From assembly GCF_029714305.1 (NCBI RefSeq), contig NZ_CP121647.1, positions 310,001-374,000 on the forward strand: DNA of 64,000 nt, written 5' to 3'. Position 1 is the first letter of the stretch. Every line of letters starts with the position of its first letter. The notes below the pieces were generated by a model. It was not told the origin of the DNA. It saw nothing but the letters and a program-made list of their open reading frames with translations, and searched no databases. This DNA is from Bradyrhizobium sp. CB3481 (GTDB lineage Bacteria > Pseudomonadota > Alphaproteobacteria > Rhizobiales > Xanthobacteraceae). A program made the position numbers and the translations under genes. Below are positions 1-10,311 of this stretch, piece after piece.

Positions 1-105
1 TCTCCCCGCTATTTCGCACTTTTCCACCGCTGGTTTCTGTTCGGGATTCCCGGGTTCGGTTCGGTCATGGCTATTCTGTGGCTGATGATCGCCAAACCGT
101 TCTAG
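1..105 (+). CDS. C-terminal end of a small membrane protein, DUF2269-like (partial)
   Basis: The frame is open from the first base of the window to a TAG at 103-105, giving the last 34 residues of a protein whose start lies outside. The tail is hydrophobic, with an aromatic stretch followed by a membrane segment that ends LMIAKPF. This resembles the end of DUF2269 integral membrane proteins, from memory and without a search. Only 6 bases separate its stop from the next start, so it is probably cotranscribed with the SDR/DoxX gene. Function is unknown. Confidence 0.5.
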   Translation, partial: SPRYFALFHRWFLFGIPGFGSVMAILWLMIAKPF

Positions 106-111
106 ACAGCC

Positions 112-1431
112 ATGAACGCCGACATCAGAAAAATCCTCGTGCTCGGCGCTTCCGGTTTGATCGGTTGCTTCATTACCCGTGACCTGCGCATCCGTGGATT
201 TCCGGTGGTGGGCGTCGCCCGCAAGCTGCCGGCCTTGCAGAAGACCGGCCCGCACGATCTCGAACTGCCGCTGATGTCGATGGATGCGGCCGCGCTGACG
301 AAGCTGATCCACGACCATCGCATCGACATCGTCGTCAATTGCCTTGGCGTGCTGCAGGACGGTCCGGGCAGTGACACCGCCGCCGTGCATTGCGATTTCG
401 TCAAGCGGCTCTCGCACGCGATCAAGGGCAGCCGCCGTGCGATCCGCCTCGTGCACGTCTCGATTCCAGGTACGGCCGAGACCGACCAGACCAATTTCAG
501 CACCACCAAGCGCGAGGGCGAGCGGCTGATCGAGGAGTCCGGCGTCTCCTACACGATCCTGCGGCCCGGCTTCGTGGTGGCGCTGGCGGCCTATGGCGGC
601 AGCGCGATGGTGCGCTCGCTCGCGGCCTATCCGTTCGATCTGCCGGATGACGAGCAGGCGACGCCGTTCCAGCCGATCGCGATGGAGGACATTGCTGCGA
701 CCATCGCCTGGCTCGCGTCGCGCAATCCAGGCGAGGCGAACGGCGAGACCTGGGACCTGATGCAGGCGGAGCCGGTCACGCTTGGCGGCGTGATCGATCA
801 CTTCCGCCAGGCGCTCGGTACCCGCGAATGGCCGCGCATCGCGATGCCGGCGTTTCTGCTCGATTTAGGCGCAAGGCTTGGCGATCTCGCCAATTTATTC
901 GGCTGGATGCCGCCGATGCGGAGCACCGCGATTGCCGAGCTGCGCCGCGGCGTCAAGGGCAACCCCGCCGGATGGATCAGCGCCACCGGCATCACGCCCA
1001 AGACGATCGCAGAGATGGCCGCGCAGCGTCCGGCAACCATTCAGGAAAAATGGTTTGCCCGGCTGTTTCCGATTAAGGCGCTGATCATCGCAAGCCTCGT
1101 CGTGTTCTGGGTGGTGTCGGGTTTCATCGCGCTGCTGATCTCCTATGACGCGGCGGCGGACATCCTGCGCAGCCACAACTTTCCGGCCTGGCTCGTCGAC
1201 CCCATCACCGTCGGCACCAGCCTGATGGACATGAGCATCGGCGTATTGATCGCGTTCCGCCGCACCTCGGCATTCGGCCTGATCGCGGGTATCATCGCTT
1301 CGCTCGGCTATATGTTTGGTGCGGCGATCCTGACGCCGGATCTCTGGATCGAGCCGCTGGGCGCGCTGGTGAAGACGGGACCTGCGATCGTGCTGATGCT
1401 GGTGGCGCTGCTGACGCTGGATAATAGATAG
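112..1431 (+). CDS. SDR-type NAD(P)-binding protein fused to a DoxX-like membrane domain
   Basis: This 439-residue protein has two parts. Residues 1 to about 300 form an atypical short-chain dehydrogenase fold, with the nucleotide-binding motif GASGLIG at 12-18 and no clear YxxxK catalytic motif, as in NAD(P)H-binding proteins of the NmrA type. From about residue 320 four hydrophobic segments form a DoxX-like membrane domain. It follows the DUF2269-like gene by 6 bases and precedes a DCC thiol protein, so a small membrane redox unit is possible (inference). Substrate unknown. Its stop codon lies inside the repeat at 1428-1484. Confidence 0.85.
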   Translation: MNADIRKILVLGASGLIGCFITRDLRIRGFPVVGVARKLPALQKTGPHDLELPLMSMDAAALTKLIHDHRIDIVVNCLGVLQDGPGSDTAAVHCDFVKRLSHAIKGSRRAIRLVHVSIPGTAETDQTNFSTTKREGERLIEESGVSYTILRPGFVVALAAYGGSAMVRSLAAYPFDLPDDEQATPFQPIAMEDIAATIAWLASRNPGEANGETWDLMQAEPVTLGGVIDHFRQALGTREWPRIAMPAFLLDLGARLGDLANLFGWMPPMRSTAIAELRRGVKGNPAGWISATGITPKTIAEMAAQRPATIQEKWFARLFPIKALIIASLVVFWVVSGFIALLISYDAAADILRSHNFPAWLVDPITVGTSLMDMSIGVLIAFRRTSAFGLIAGIIASLGYMFGAAILTPDLWIEPLGALVKTGPAIVLMLVALLTLDNR

Positions 1432-1484
1432 CGTTTCCGGGCGAAGTGGGAACCGGTTCGCGAAGGAAACGCGTCAAAACAAAG
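1428..1484. repeat. Intergenic palindromic repeat, family E (reverse orientation)
   Basis: Read on the minus strand this is the element seen again at 19699-19756 and 49957-50014: it starts TTGTTTTGACGCG, continues through CGCGAACCGGTTCCCACTTCG and ends AAACGCTAT. Here it overlaps the TAG stop of the SDR/DoxX gene and ends two bases before the next ATG, so it fills the whole gap between the two genes. Confidence 0.8.
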
Positions 1485-1485
1485 A

Positions 1486-1899
1486 ATGTGCATGAACAGC
1501 TGGCCCGACGATGACGTGATCCTCTACGACGGCGTCTGCATCTTCTGCTCACGCTGGGTGCGCTTCGTTGCAAAGCGCGATGTAGCGCGCAGATTCCGCT
1601 TCACCCCAATCCAGTCAGCCTATGGCACGAAGCTGGCGCAGACGTTCGGCATCGATCCCGATGATCCCGATACCAACGCCGTCGTACATGGCGGCGTGGC
1701 GTGGCTGAAGTCCGACGCCGCGCTGACGGTGCTGAGCCAGTTGCCGCGCTGGGGCTGGGTGCGCGTGCTGTTCGCCGTGCCAAAGCCGCTACGCGATGCG
1801 ATCTACAGCCTCATCGCGCGCAATCGGTATCGGATCTTTGGGAAGTATGAGCAGTGTTTTGTGCCCGATGCGGAGATGCGGGCTCGGGTGATGGAATAG
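1486..1899 (+). CDS. DCC-family thiol-disulfide oxidoreductase-like protein (DUF393)
   Basis: The 137-residue protein carries the hallmark DGVCIFC at residues 15-21, with Cys18 and Cys21 as the CxxC pair that defines the DCC/DUF393 family, followed by the usual basic and aromatic helices. Members are predicted thiol-disulfide oxidoreductases of small size; their substrates are unknown. No signal peptide is seen. The second ATG, two codons downstream, is an equally possible start. The gene lies just after the SDR/DoxX gene on the same strand, separated only by a repeat element. Family assignment is firm, role is not. Confidence 0.85.
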   Translation: MCMNSWPDDDVILYDGVCIFCSRWVRFVAKRDVARRFRFTPIQSAYGTKLAQTFGIDPDDPDTNAVVHGGVAWLKSDAALTVLSQLPRWGWVRVLFAVPKPLRDAIYSLIARNRYRIFGKYEQCFVPDAEMRARVME

Positions 1900-1914
1900 A
1901 GGAAATTGCCTCAA

Positions 1915-1988
1915 CCGTCATTGCGAGCGCAGCGAAGCAATCCATTGTGCGGCTCGGGGATATTGCTTCGCTTCGCTCGCAATGACGG
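1915..1988. repeat. Intergenic palindromic repeat, family A
   Basis: Inverted repeat with outer arms CCGTCATTGCGAGCG and CGCTCGCAATGACGG and an inner AGCGAAGCAAT motif mirrored as ATTGCTTCGCT. It lies between the convergent DCC gene and amine oxidase gene. Related copies are at 18112-18233, 34856-34938, 60078-60110 and, partly, 62451-62467. Confidence 0.9.
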
Positions 1989-1995
1989 GGAGAGA

Positions 1996-3255
1996 TCAGC
2001 GCTTCTTCAACGCAGCCAACACTTCCCTCGCCGCTCGCTCGCCACTATCCCGCGCCCCATGGGCAGTCGTGAAAAACTCCGGCGAGGTCGCTTCGCCGGC
2101 GAAGAACAACCTGCCATCGACGGGGGCGGCCAACACCGCACGGTCGCCCGCGTGGCCCGGCAGCGCGTGCGAGTACGAACCGCGGGCGAACGGGTCGTGG
2201 GCCCAGCGCGATTCCGCGAGCGGCTTCAGCCTGCGGCGGAAATCATTGCCGAGGAAGGACACGATCTCGTCGATGCCTGCCGCGGCGAGCGCGCCGTCGC
2301 CGGCGTCCTCCAGCGATTGCGCGAAGCGGCCGCCAAAAAAGCCCTCGATGCAGGGCTGGCCGAACGGGCGGATGTGATAGGTGCCCATGCCGGTGCGCAT
2401 GGTTGCGCCGCGCAGATTGCCTTCGACGGGCAGCGCCTCGGGCTCGGCCAGCGCCAGCGTTATCTTGTCGGCAAGGCCGAGCGGCAGGCCGCGCGCGGCG
2501 TCGACCTTTGCGGGCAGAGCGGGCTGAAAGCGAATCGTTTCATCCGCGATCAGGTTGGTCGGCACGGTGACGATGATCTTGTCCGCCTCCAGCGTGCCGC
2601 GCGCTGTCTCAATGCGGATGCGCTTTGCGGAATGATCGATCAGTGTCACCGCGCAGTTGAGCGCGACCGGACATGAGGCGCCGTAGGCCGCAACGAGGGC
2701 GCCATAGCCACGGCGGACACGCCAGTTGATGTCGGTATCCTCATAGGCTTCCATGTCGAGGATCGAGACCTGGTCGAGCTCGCGGCCGTTCACATAGGTC
2801 GAGATCGCATCGATCATCGGATTCCAGCGATTGCCGGGCTCGAGATAGAGACTGGCGGCGCAGTCGCGGCCGGTCTTGACCGCCTCCGCCGCGGCTTGTC
2901 CGGCGCGATTGTAGAAAGCGTTCAGCGCATCGATGAAATCGTCACGATCGGCTTGCGGAAACGCCTCGCCATAGGCGCGCTCGCGCCAGGGCGGCAGCGC
3001 CCGATTGATCTCGAAGCCAAGCTCTTCGGCGATTGCGACGAACGAGTTTCTATCAGCCGAATGCAGCCAGCCGCAGCCGACATCGAAGGTGACCTCGGGC
3101 GAGGCCATGATGGTATGCGCCCGGCCGCCGAGGCGGTCACGCGCTTCCAGCACGATAATGGAAAGGCCTGAATCCCTCAGCGCATTGGCGGCGCCGAGGC
3201 CGGCGGCGCCGGCGCCTATGATGGCGATATCGACGGAAGAGGGCAGGGACGTCAT
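1996..3255 (-). CDS. Flavin-containing amine oxidase (FAD-dependent, monoamine oxidase family)
   Basis: The 419-residue protein has an N-terminal Rossmann FAD site, GAGAAG at residues 14-19, then the LEARDRLGGRAHT signature near residue 40, and a C-terminal FAEGAT-type motif (FAGEATSPEF) that closes the FAD site in monoamine and polyamine oxidases. The expected reaction is oxidation of an amine with oxygen, giving aldehyde or ketone, ammonia and peroxide. Substrate cannot be read from sequence. No signal peptide, so probably cytoplasmic. The start at 3255 is chosen because the Rossmann fold begins eight residues later; a longer frame to 3306 adds only unlike sequence. Stands alone. Confidence 0.85.
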   Translation of the reverse strand: MTSLPSSVDIAIIGAGAAGLGAANALRDSGLSIIVLEARDRLGGRAHTIMASPEVTFDVGCGWLHSADRNSFVAIAEELGFEINRALPPWRERAYGEAFPQADRDDFIDALNAFYNRAGQAAAEAVKTGRDCAASLYLEPGNRWNPMIDAISTYVNGRELDQVSILDMEAYEDTDINWRVRRGYGALVAAYGASCPVALNCAVTLIDHSAKRIRIETARGTLEADKIIVTVPTNLIADETIRFQPALPAKVDAARGLPLGLADKITLALAEPEALPVEGNLRGATMRTGMGTYHIRPFGQPCIEGFFGGRFAQSLEDAGDGALAAAGIDEIVSFLGNDFRRRLKPLAESRWAHDPFARGSYSHALPGHAGDRAVLAAPVDGRLFFAGEATSPEFFTTAHGARDSGERAAREVLAALKKR

Positions 3256-3308
3256 GCGGCAGGCTCTAGCACGTTCGGCGACAGCTCTAAAGCTACCCGC
3301 GCACAACC

Positions 3309-3409
3309 GTCGTCACCCGCGCAGGCGGGTGACCCAGTATCCAGAGACGTCAGTGATTGAAGGATAGGCCGCGGCGTGCTGGATGCCCCGCCTTCGCGGG
3401 GCATGACGA
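3309..3409. repeat. Intergenic palindromic repeat, family B
   Basis: Hairpin arms of the type GTCGTCACCCGCGCAGGCGGGTGACCCAG and, at the far end, CTGGATGCCCCGCCTTCGCGGGGCATGAC enclose a less conserved middle. It separates the amine oxidase gene from the end of typA. The same architecture recurs at seven other intergenic sites in the window. Confidence 0.75.
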
Positions 3410-3424
3410 GTAGCGGAGGGGCGC

Positions 3425-5251
<1,827 letters not shown>

Positions 5252-5403
5252 GGCTCTTCTTCTGGTCGTGCAATGGTGGACGCGCGATCTCGCCGGAAAG
5301 CCGGGATCCACTGTTCCGAATCGCGCTGCTCAAACCCTGGAATACTGGCGCGTGATGACGCTTCTTCGAATCGTCATCCAGCTCCATCTCTTTCTCTTTT
5401 GTC

Positions 5404-5480
5404 GAGCATGATCTCGGGACAAACGCGTACCGCGTTTGTCCCGAGGGAAAACCGGTATCCACTTTTCCGGATCCATGCTC
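5404..5480. repeat. Intergenic palindromic repeat, family D
   Basis: Starts GAGCATGATC and ends GGATCCATGCTC; contains an internal perfect hairpin CGGGACAAACGCG/CGCGTTTGTCCCG and the core GGAAAACCGGTATCCACTTTTCC. A second copy without the inner hairpin is at 12505-12553. The core resembles that of family E. It sits in the 372-base gap 5252-5623 between typA and the Crp/Fnr gene; apart from this element and the terminator I see nothing else in that gap. Confidence 0.8.
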
Positions 5481-5499
5481 CGGGGGCGCTTTCCCCCCC

Positions 5500-5529
5500 A
5501 AAAAGGAAGCCCGGCCAAAAGGACCGGGC
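5500..5529 (-). terminator. Rho-independent terminator of the Crp/Fnr gene
   Basis: On the minus strand GCCCGG, a nine-base loop and CCGGGC (5509-5529) are followed by TTCCTTTTT. It lies about 95 bases beyond the stop of the Crp/Fnr regulator gene and points the right way to end that transcript before typA. Confidence 0.65.
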
Positions 5530-5623
5530 ACACCTTACGCGTTGCGGCGCAATATATTCGGAAAACGCCAAAAAACAATGGTTTGTTTGCCATTTGGTTA
5601 GCCGATTTGGGCCAGGCGCGGCC

Positions 5624-6379
5624 TCAATTGTCCTTGCCGGGTTCGGGATAGATTCCCCGCAAAACCTCCTCAAAATGGCCCTTCACGGCCTCATTGCAGC
5701 GGCAGGAGCGGTTTCGCAGCCCTTCCGCGTTGCGGATCACGATCGAGCCGCGCCGGGTCTCGAGCGTACCCTCCGCCTTGAAGGTCTGGATGACCCGGCT
5801 GGTGTAGGAGCGGCCGACGCCGAGCAGGGTCGCCAGCTGCTCATGCGTGAGCGGCACGGTGTCGCCGTGATCGGTGCGCTCCATCGCCGAAATGATCCAT
5901 TTGGCCGTGCGCTGCTCGATCGAATGGATCGCATTGCAGGCGGTAGACTGGAAAATCTGCGCCAGCATGCAGTCCGCATAGCGCGCGAAGACGTTGTTCA
6001 GCGAGCGCGATTTGGCTTTGGCGGCATCGAGCTTGTTGACTGGCAGCCGAACGAAGGGCCCGGCGAACTTGACGATGATGCGGGTATAGGCCGGGAGGTT
6101 GCCCTGGCTGACGATGCCGCCGACCGCGCCCTCGCGTCCGATCAGGATGGTCTCGACGTCGCGGCCGTCCTCGTTGGCGACCATGTAGGAGACGAGGCTG
6201 GGGCCGCAGGGAAAATGCACGGTCTCGACATTGTCGCCGGGGCTGTAGAGCAGATCATTCGGATCGCTGTCGGCGGCGACAAGGTGCGGGGCAATCAACG
6301 CGAAATCGGCGTCATTCAAACGGCGCAGCAGGTTGTTGAACGGCCGTACGCCGGCCGTGCCGTTTCGTCGCGTGAGCAT
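5624..6379 (-). CDS. Crp/Fnr-family transcriptional regulator
   Basis: The 251-residue protein has an N-terminal cyclic-nucleotide-binding-like beta roll (about residues 20-135), a dimerisation helix, and a C-terminal winged helix whose recognition region reads LTHEQLATLLGVGRSYTSRV. There is no N-terminal Cys cluster, so it is not an oxygen-sensing FNR/FixK of the iron-sulfur type, and the cAMP-binding RxS arginine/serine pair is not obvious. A CRCNE segment lies near the end. It is divergent from a single-domain receiver protein with about 200 bases between them, suggesting shared control. Effector and targets are unknown. Confidence 0.88.
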   Translation of the reverse strand: MLTRRNGTAGVRPFNNLLRRLNDADFALIAPHLVAADSDPNDLLYSPGDNVETVHFPCGPSLVSYMVANEDGRDVETILIGREGAVGGIVSQGNLPAYTRIIVKFAGPFVRLPVNKLDAAKAKSRSLNNVFARYADCMLAQIFQSTACNAIHSIEQRTAKWIISAMERTDHGDTVPLTHEQLATLLGVGRSYTSRVIQTFKAEGTLETRRGSIVIRNAEGLRNRSCRCNEAVKGHFEEVLRGIYPEPGKDN

Positions 6380-6585
6380 GAAAGTTCCCTTGTCCCTCCG
6401 AGCGACAATAATCGGTCTGCCTCCCGCGATATGTGCACAAGTGGACAGACGGTAGAACGTTCGTGTGGTGGTTTCAGTTCCGGAACCGGCGGATGCGCTT
6501 TGCGAAGGCGTCAGCCCTCAGCCGAAATTTCCGGGACCTCGGCCCGGATCTCCGAAACAAGCTTCAGACCTGGAACTTGCGAGAC

Positions 6586-6966
6586 ATGGACCCCGCCTCC
6601 CATGACGGCATGCCAATTGACGTCCTGGTCGTCGAAGACGACCCGATCATCGCCCTCGACTTCGAAGACACGATCCACGGTTTCGGTGTGAAGTCGGTGC
6701 GGATCGCCGCCACCGTGGCCAAGGCACTCGAACTGATTGAAGACAAGCCGCCGCAATTCGCGCTGCTCGATGTCGGGCTGATCCGCGAGGAGAGTTTTGC
6801 CGTCGCCGAGCGGCTTGAGACGCTTCAGATTCCCTTTGCCTTCGTCACCGGCTACGGCGCCGATGCGATGCTGCCGACAGCATTCGCGACCAGGCCGCGG
6901 TTGCCCAAGCCCTGCTCCACCGACGCGCTGCGGGCGCTGCTGACGAGCCGCGGCATCAATTCCTGA
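6586..6966 (+). CDS. Single-domain response regulator (receiver only)
   Basis: A 126-residue CheY-like receiver: the acidic pair EDD at 17-19, the phosphoacceptor aspartate in ALLDVGL, the conserved Thr in FVTGYG and the lysine in LPKPC are all present. No output domain follows, so it would act through a partner or as a phosphate sink. The frame is open upstream to 6433 but the receiver fold begins at VLVVEDD, so the ATG at 6586 is preferred; another ATG at 6610 is possible. It is divergent from the Crp/Fnr gene; no kinase gene is adjacent. Confidence 0.85.
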   Translation: MDPASHDGMPIDVLVVEDDPIIALDFEDTIHGFGVKSVRIAATVAKALELIEDKPPQFALLDVGLIREESFAVAERLETLQIPFAFVTGYGADAMLPTAFATRPRLPKPCSTDALRALLTSRGINS

Positions 6967-6989
6967 ACGGCAGCGGCGATCTGCGAGGG

Positions 6990-8576
6990 TTACACCGGTT
7001 TCGGGTCGAGCGTCGTTGACCACAACGCAACGTCGGTGCGGTCGCGCAAGGTCACGGTCATCTGCCCGCTGGCGCCGTCGATCCGGACATCGCCGAAGAA
7101 CTGCATGCCGGCCGACGGCGGCAGGTTCTGCTTGCCGGGCCCTGGCGCCTTGATGAATTTCACCTCGGGGCCGAACGTGTTGTCGAGTTCGTTCGGACCA
7201 AATGTGCCGGCGTGCAGCGGGCCGGCAACGAACTCCCAGAACGGGTCGAACTCGGCAAACTGCGCCTTGTCGGGATTGTAGTAATGCGCGGCGGCGTAGT
7301 GCACGTCAGCCGTCAGCCACACCGTGTTGATGACACCTGATGTCTTGATGAAGCGCAGGAGATCGGCGATCTCCAGCTCGCGGCCGCGCGGCGGGCCGTC
7401 GCTTTGCGCTACCGCTTCCGAGCCTTTCTTGTTGGTTGCATCGTCATAGACGATGATGGAGAGTGGCATGTCTGACGCGATCACCTTCCAGGTGGCGCGT
7501 GAATTGAGCAAAGCGCGCTTCAGCCAGGCGAGTTGCTCGGGGCCAAGAAAATACGCTTCCGGGCCGTATTCGGTCTGCTGGTTCAGACCATTCGGGCCGC
7601 GATAGCTGCGCTCGTCCAGCATGAAGACGTCGAGATGCGGACCATAGCTCAGCGTGCGGTAGACTCGCCCCGGCTCGCGGATGCTCTCGCGCGTCGGATA
7701 CATTTCGTGGAACGCGCGGGCTGAACGCGCGGCGAGTAGGCTGATGCTGCGTTCCTTGTAGGTCGCCGGCAATTCCTTCGATAACGACCAGTTGTTGACG
7801 ACCTCATGGTCGTCCCACTGCACGAAGACCGGCACCTCGGCATTGAAGGCGCGCAGGTGCTCGTCCATGAAATTATACTTGTGCGCGGCGCGGAATTCGT
7901 CGAGCGTTTCGGCGACCTTTGCCTTCTCCGGGATAGTCACGTTCTTCCAGACCTTTCCGTCGGGCAGCGTCACCTCGCTCTTGATCGGACCGTCGGCGTA
8001 GATGGTGTCGCCGGAGTGCAGCAGAAAATCCGGGCGATGCCTGCGCATGGTGGCGAAGGTGAGCATGCCGCCGTCCTCAGGGTTGATGCCCCAGCCTTGC
8101 CCCGCGACATCGCCGCCCCAGACAAAGCTGATGTCGCGGCGGTCGGCGGGCGCGGTACGGAAGCGTCCGACGACCGGTTCGCTCATTATTTCCGGATGCG
8201 AGAGGTCGCGGAATTTCACGCGATAGAAGATATCCTGGCCGGCCGGAAGATTCTCCAGCAGCATTTTTGCGGTGTAGTCGCTCTCGGGGAGCGCCGCGAT
8301 CGGCGGCAGGGCGCGGACCTTGGCAAAGGATTCGGTGGTGGAGACCTCGACCAGCATTTGCGAGGGACGGTCGGCGCGCGACCACACCACGCCGCTGTCG
8401 ATGCTCACATCGCCGGACTGCACGCCCGATGTCACGATCGGCCGGTCGGCGGCGCGGCTGAGATAGGGCATTGCGATGAGGCCGACGGCGCTGGCGCCGG
8501 CAGAGGCGAGGAAACGCCGCCGCGAGATTCCGCAAAGACCATTGCGGGACGTGCTGCGAGGAATTTGGAACCTCAT
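6990..8576 (-). CDS. phoD: Alkaline phosphatase PhoD, Tat-exported
   Basis: The 528-residue protein opens with a Tat signal, RRRFL at 19-23, then a hydrophobic stretch and a small beta domain typical of PhoD before the metallophosphatase core. Metal-site motifs are visible: WGGDVAG, HSGDTIYAD, WDDHEV and LTADVHYA. PhoD enzymes use iron and calcium to release phosphate from mono- and diesters in the periplasm or outside the cell. The start at 8576 is preferred over 8618 because AGAGG lies eight bases upstream and the Tat motif then falls at the usual distance. No Pho operon neighbours are present. Confidence 0.93.
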   Translation of the reverse strand: MRFQIPRSTSRNGLCGISRRRFLASAGASAVGLIAMPYLSRAADRPIVTSGVQSGDVSIDSGVVWSRADRPSQMLVEVSTTESFAKVRALPPIAALPESDYTAKMLLENLPAGQDIFYRVKFRDLSHPEIMSEPVVGRFRTAPADRRDISFVWGGDVAGQGWGINPEDGGMLTFATMRRHRPDFLLHSGDTIYADGPIKSEVTLPDGKVWKNVTIPEKAKVAETLDEFRAAHKYNFMDEHLRAFNAEVPVFVQWDDHEVVNNWSLSKELPATYKERSISLLAARSARAFHEMYPTRESIREPGRVYRTLSYGPHLDVFMLDERSYRGPNGLNQQTEYGPEAYFLGPEQLAWLKRALLNSRATWKVIASDMPLSIIVYDDATNKKGSEAVAQSDGPPRGRELEIADLLRFIKTSGVINTVWLTADVHYAAAHYYNPDKAQFAEFDPFWEFVAGPLHAGTFGPNELDNTFGPEVKFIKAPGPGKQNLPPSAGMQFFGDVRIDGASGQMTVTLRDRTDVALWSTTLDPKPV

Positions 8577-8667
8577 GCGGGACCTCTTCAGGATCGGGCG
8601 CGGATGCGATGATAGCACCGCCAGACCTAGAAGGAATTGATGACGGCCCGATTACCGCCGTCGCCGT

Positions 8668-10095
8668 TCAGGCGTTGCCGGCGGCGCGAAATTGCGCGCT
8701 CGCCCGTTGCAGGTTCTGCGGCATGCTGAGGAGCAGCGCCTTGCGGTCGGCGACCGCGTTGTGAAACTGCTCAATCGCGATGTTGAACGCGGTCAGCGTG
8801 CCTTCCTCGATCGCGCCGTGCTCGAAACATTGCAGCGTGTCGCGCAGAATCGCGTCCGCTTCCGCCTGCATCTGGTCGAGCTCGTCCATCGAATCGCATT
8901 GGCGGGCGGCGGTGAGCATGTCGAGCAGCCGGTCGCGCTGCGAGGTGTTGACGCTGCGATCGTCCTTCTTGAGATAGCCGGCGAACCAGGCGCCGGCGGA
9001 GCCCATCGCCGACAGCGCCATCAGGGCCCACCAGATGTAATCGCTGTAGCGGTCGAGAAAGGTCTTCTCCTCGCCATCGACGAAGGCGGCGGCGCCGGGA
9101 TGAACCGGGATGGTGGCGTCCTTATCGGTGTCGGGCGTCTCGATCTTGGCCGCCAGCGGGAATTCGTTTTTCAGGTTCTGGCGGACCGCAAACAATTGCC
9201 GCGTAAAGACCGCAACGGTCGATTCCGCAATGCCTCGGCGTGCCACGATGTGGTGCGCAAAACTGATGGTCTTGACCTCTTCCTCGGGCCGGCTCGGCGC
9301 GCTGCCGAATGTTCCGGCCGGGATCTCGGAGGCTTCGTAGGCGGGATGGTTCTGCGCGATGGCTTCCGCGGAATCGATTGCGAGGAATTTCGGCGCGCCG
9401 CCCTCGCGCGCCGACGCGGCGATCGCGTCCGCCGTGATCTTGCTGTTGACCGGTCCGGCGGCGAGATAGGCGTCGGCCTTCTGGTTACGGATGGCCTCGG
9501 CAGCCTCATTGGCGGGAAACTGGATGATCTCGACCTTTGCCGGATCGACGCCATATTGCCGGAGGATCACCTTGAGCAGGTTGACGTTGGCCTGGGTGCG
9601 GCCGACGACGCCGATGCGGCGTCCCGTGAGCTGGCCGATCTTGGTGATGCCAGGTGCGGCCTTCTTTCCCTTTTCCTTCTTGGCGGCAGACGCGACCCAC
9701 AGCACCACGACGTTCTTGCGCAGCGTCGCCACCGCCTGCGCATTTCTCGGCACCTCGAGGTCACCGCGAATGATGGCGAGATCGACCTTGCCATCGCCGA
9801 GCAGGCTGGCGCTCGCGAGCGCGCCGTCGGTCTGCACCGGCCGCAGCCGGACCAGGCTGTTGCGCTGGTTGTTGAAGGCCTGCGCCAGGTTCTGCACCAC
9901 CTTGAGGTCGTCGCTGTTGGCGGGGCCGACCGCGATCCGCAAGGTCACGGGCCGCATGGCAAAATAATAGCCGGCGACCAGCGCACCGACGATGGCCAGT
10001 ACGCCCGCGAGCGTGATGAATGTCAGCCGTCGTTTCGCTGAGCGGGGCGAGGGTGGGACCGGCATTTCCGGAACGAGAGGGCCGTCGCTCATCAA
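8668..10095 (-). CDS. TAXI-family solute-binding protein with two membrane anchors and a cytoplasmic tail
   Basis: A 475-residue protein. After a short N-terminal tail comes a membrane segment (about 25-47), then a TAXI/NMT1-type periplasmic binding domain opening LRIAVGPANSDD, then a second membrane segment (about 352-376) and roughly 100 residues rich in charged helices with two Cys. Usual TAXI proteins are free or lipid-anchored partners of TRAP permeases and end after the binding domain. No TRAP permease gene is near. The layout suggests a ligand-sensing membrane protein rather than a transport component (inference). ATG codons at 10095 and 10092 are both possible. Confidence 0.8.
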   Translation of the reverse strand: MMSDGPLVPEMPVPPSPRSAKRRLTFITLAGVLAIVGALVAGYYFAMRPVTLRIAVGPANSDDLKVVQNLAQAFNNQRNSLVRLRPVQTDGALASASLLGDGKVDLAIIRGDLEVPRNAQAVATLRKNVVVLWVASAAKKEKGKKAAPGITKIGQLTGRRIGVVGRTQANVNLLKVILRQYGVDPAKVEIIQFPANEAAEAIRNQKADAYLAAGPVNSKITADAIAASAREGGAPKFLAIDSAEAIAQNHPAYEASEIPAGTFGSAPSRPEEEVKTISFAHHIVARRGIAESTVAVFTRQLFAVRQNLKNEFPLAAKIETPDTDKDATIPVHPGAAAFVDGEEKTFLDRYSDYIWWALMALSAMGSAGAWFAGYLKKDDRSVNTSQRDRLLDMLTAARQCDSMDELDQMQAEADAILRDTLQCFEHGAIEEGTLTAFNIAIEQFHNAVADRKALLLSMPQNLQRASAQFRAAGNA

Positions 10096-10311
10096 TCCCT
10101 AGAATCGTTGGAGGTGCAGTTCCACTGCCGGCGGCACGCTTCAATTGGGATAACCTAGCAAAATCTCCCGCTTAACCATCATTACATCTGCGTCATGGTT
10201 ACCAGCCGTCCCCAGCGGCCGTTGCGAGCCGGCCTCGGCCAATTTTAGGCAGGATCCCCCGCGCGGCTTTCGGTGTTAGGGTTTGAGACGGTTCTGAAAC
10301 GGGAGGCGAAC

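Noticed and set aside
1915..1988. Palindromic repeats as a CRISPR array
   Set aside because: Copies are single and scattered across the window, with no regular spacers and no cas genes.
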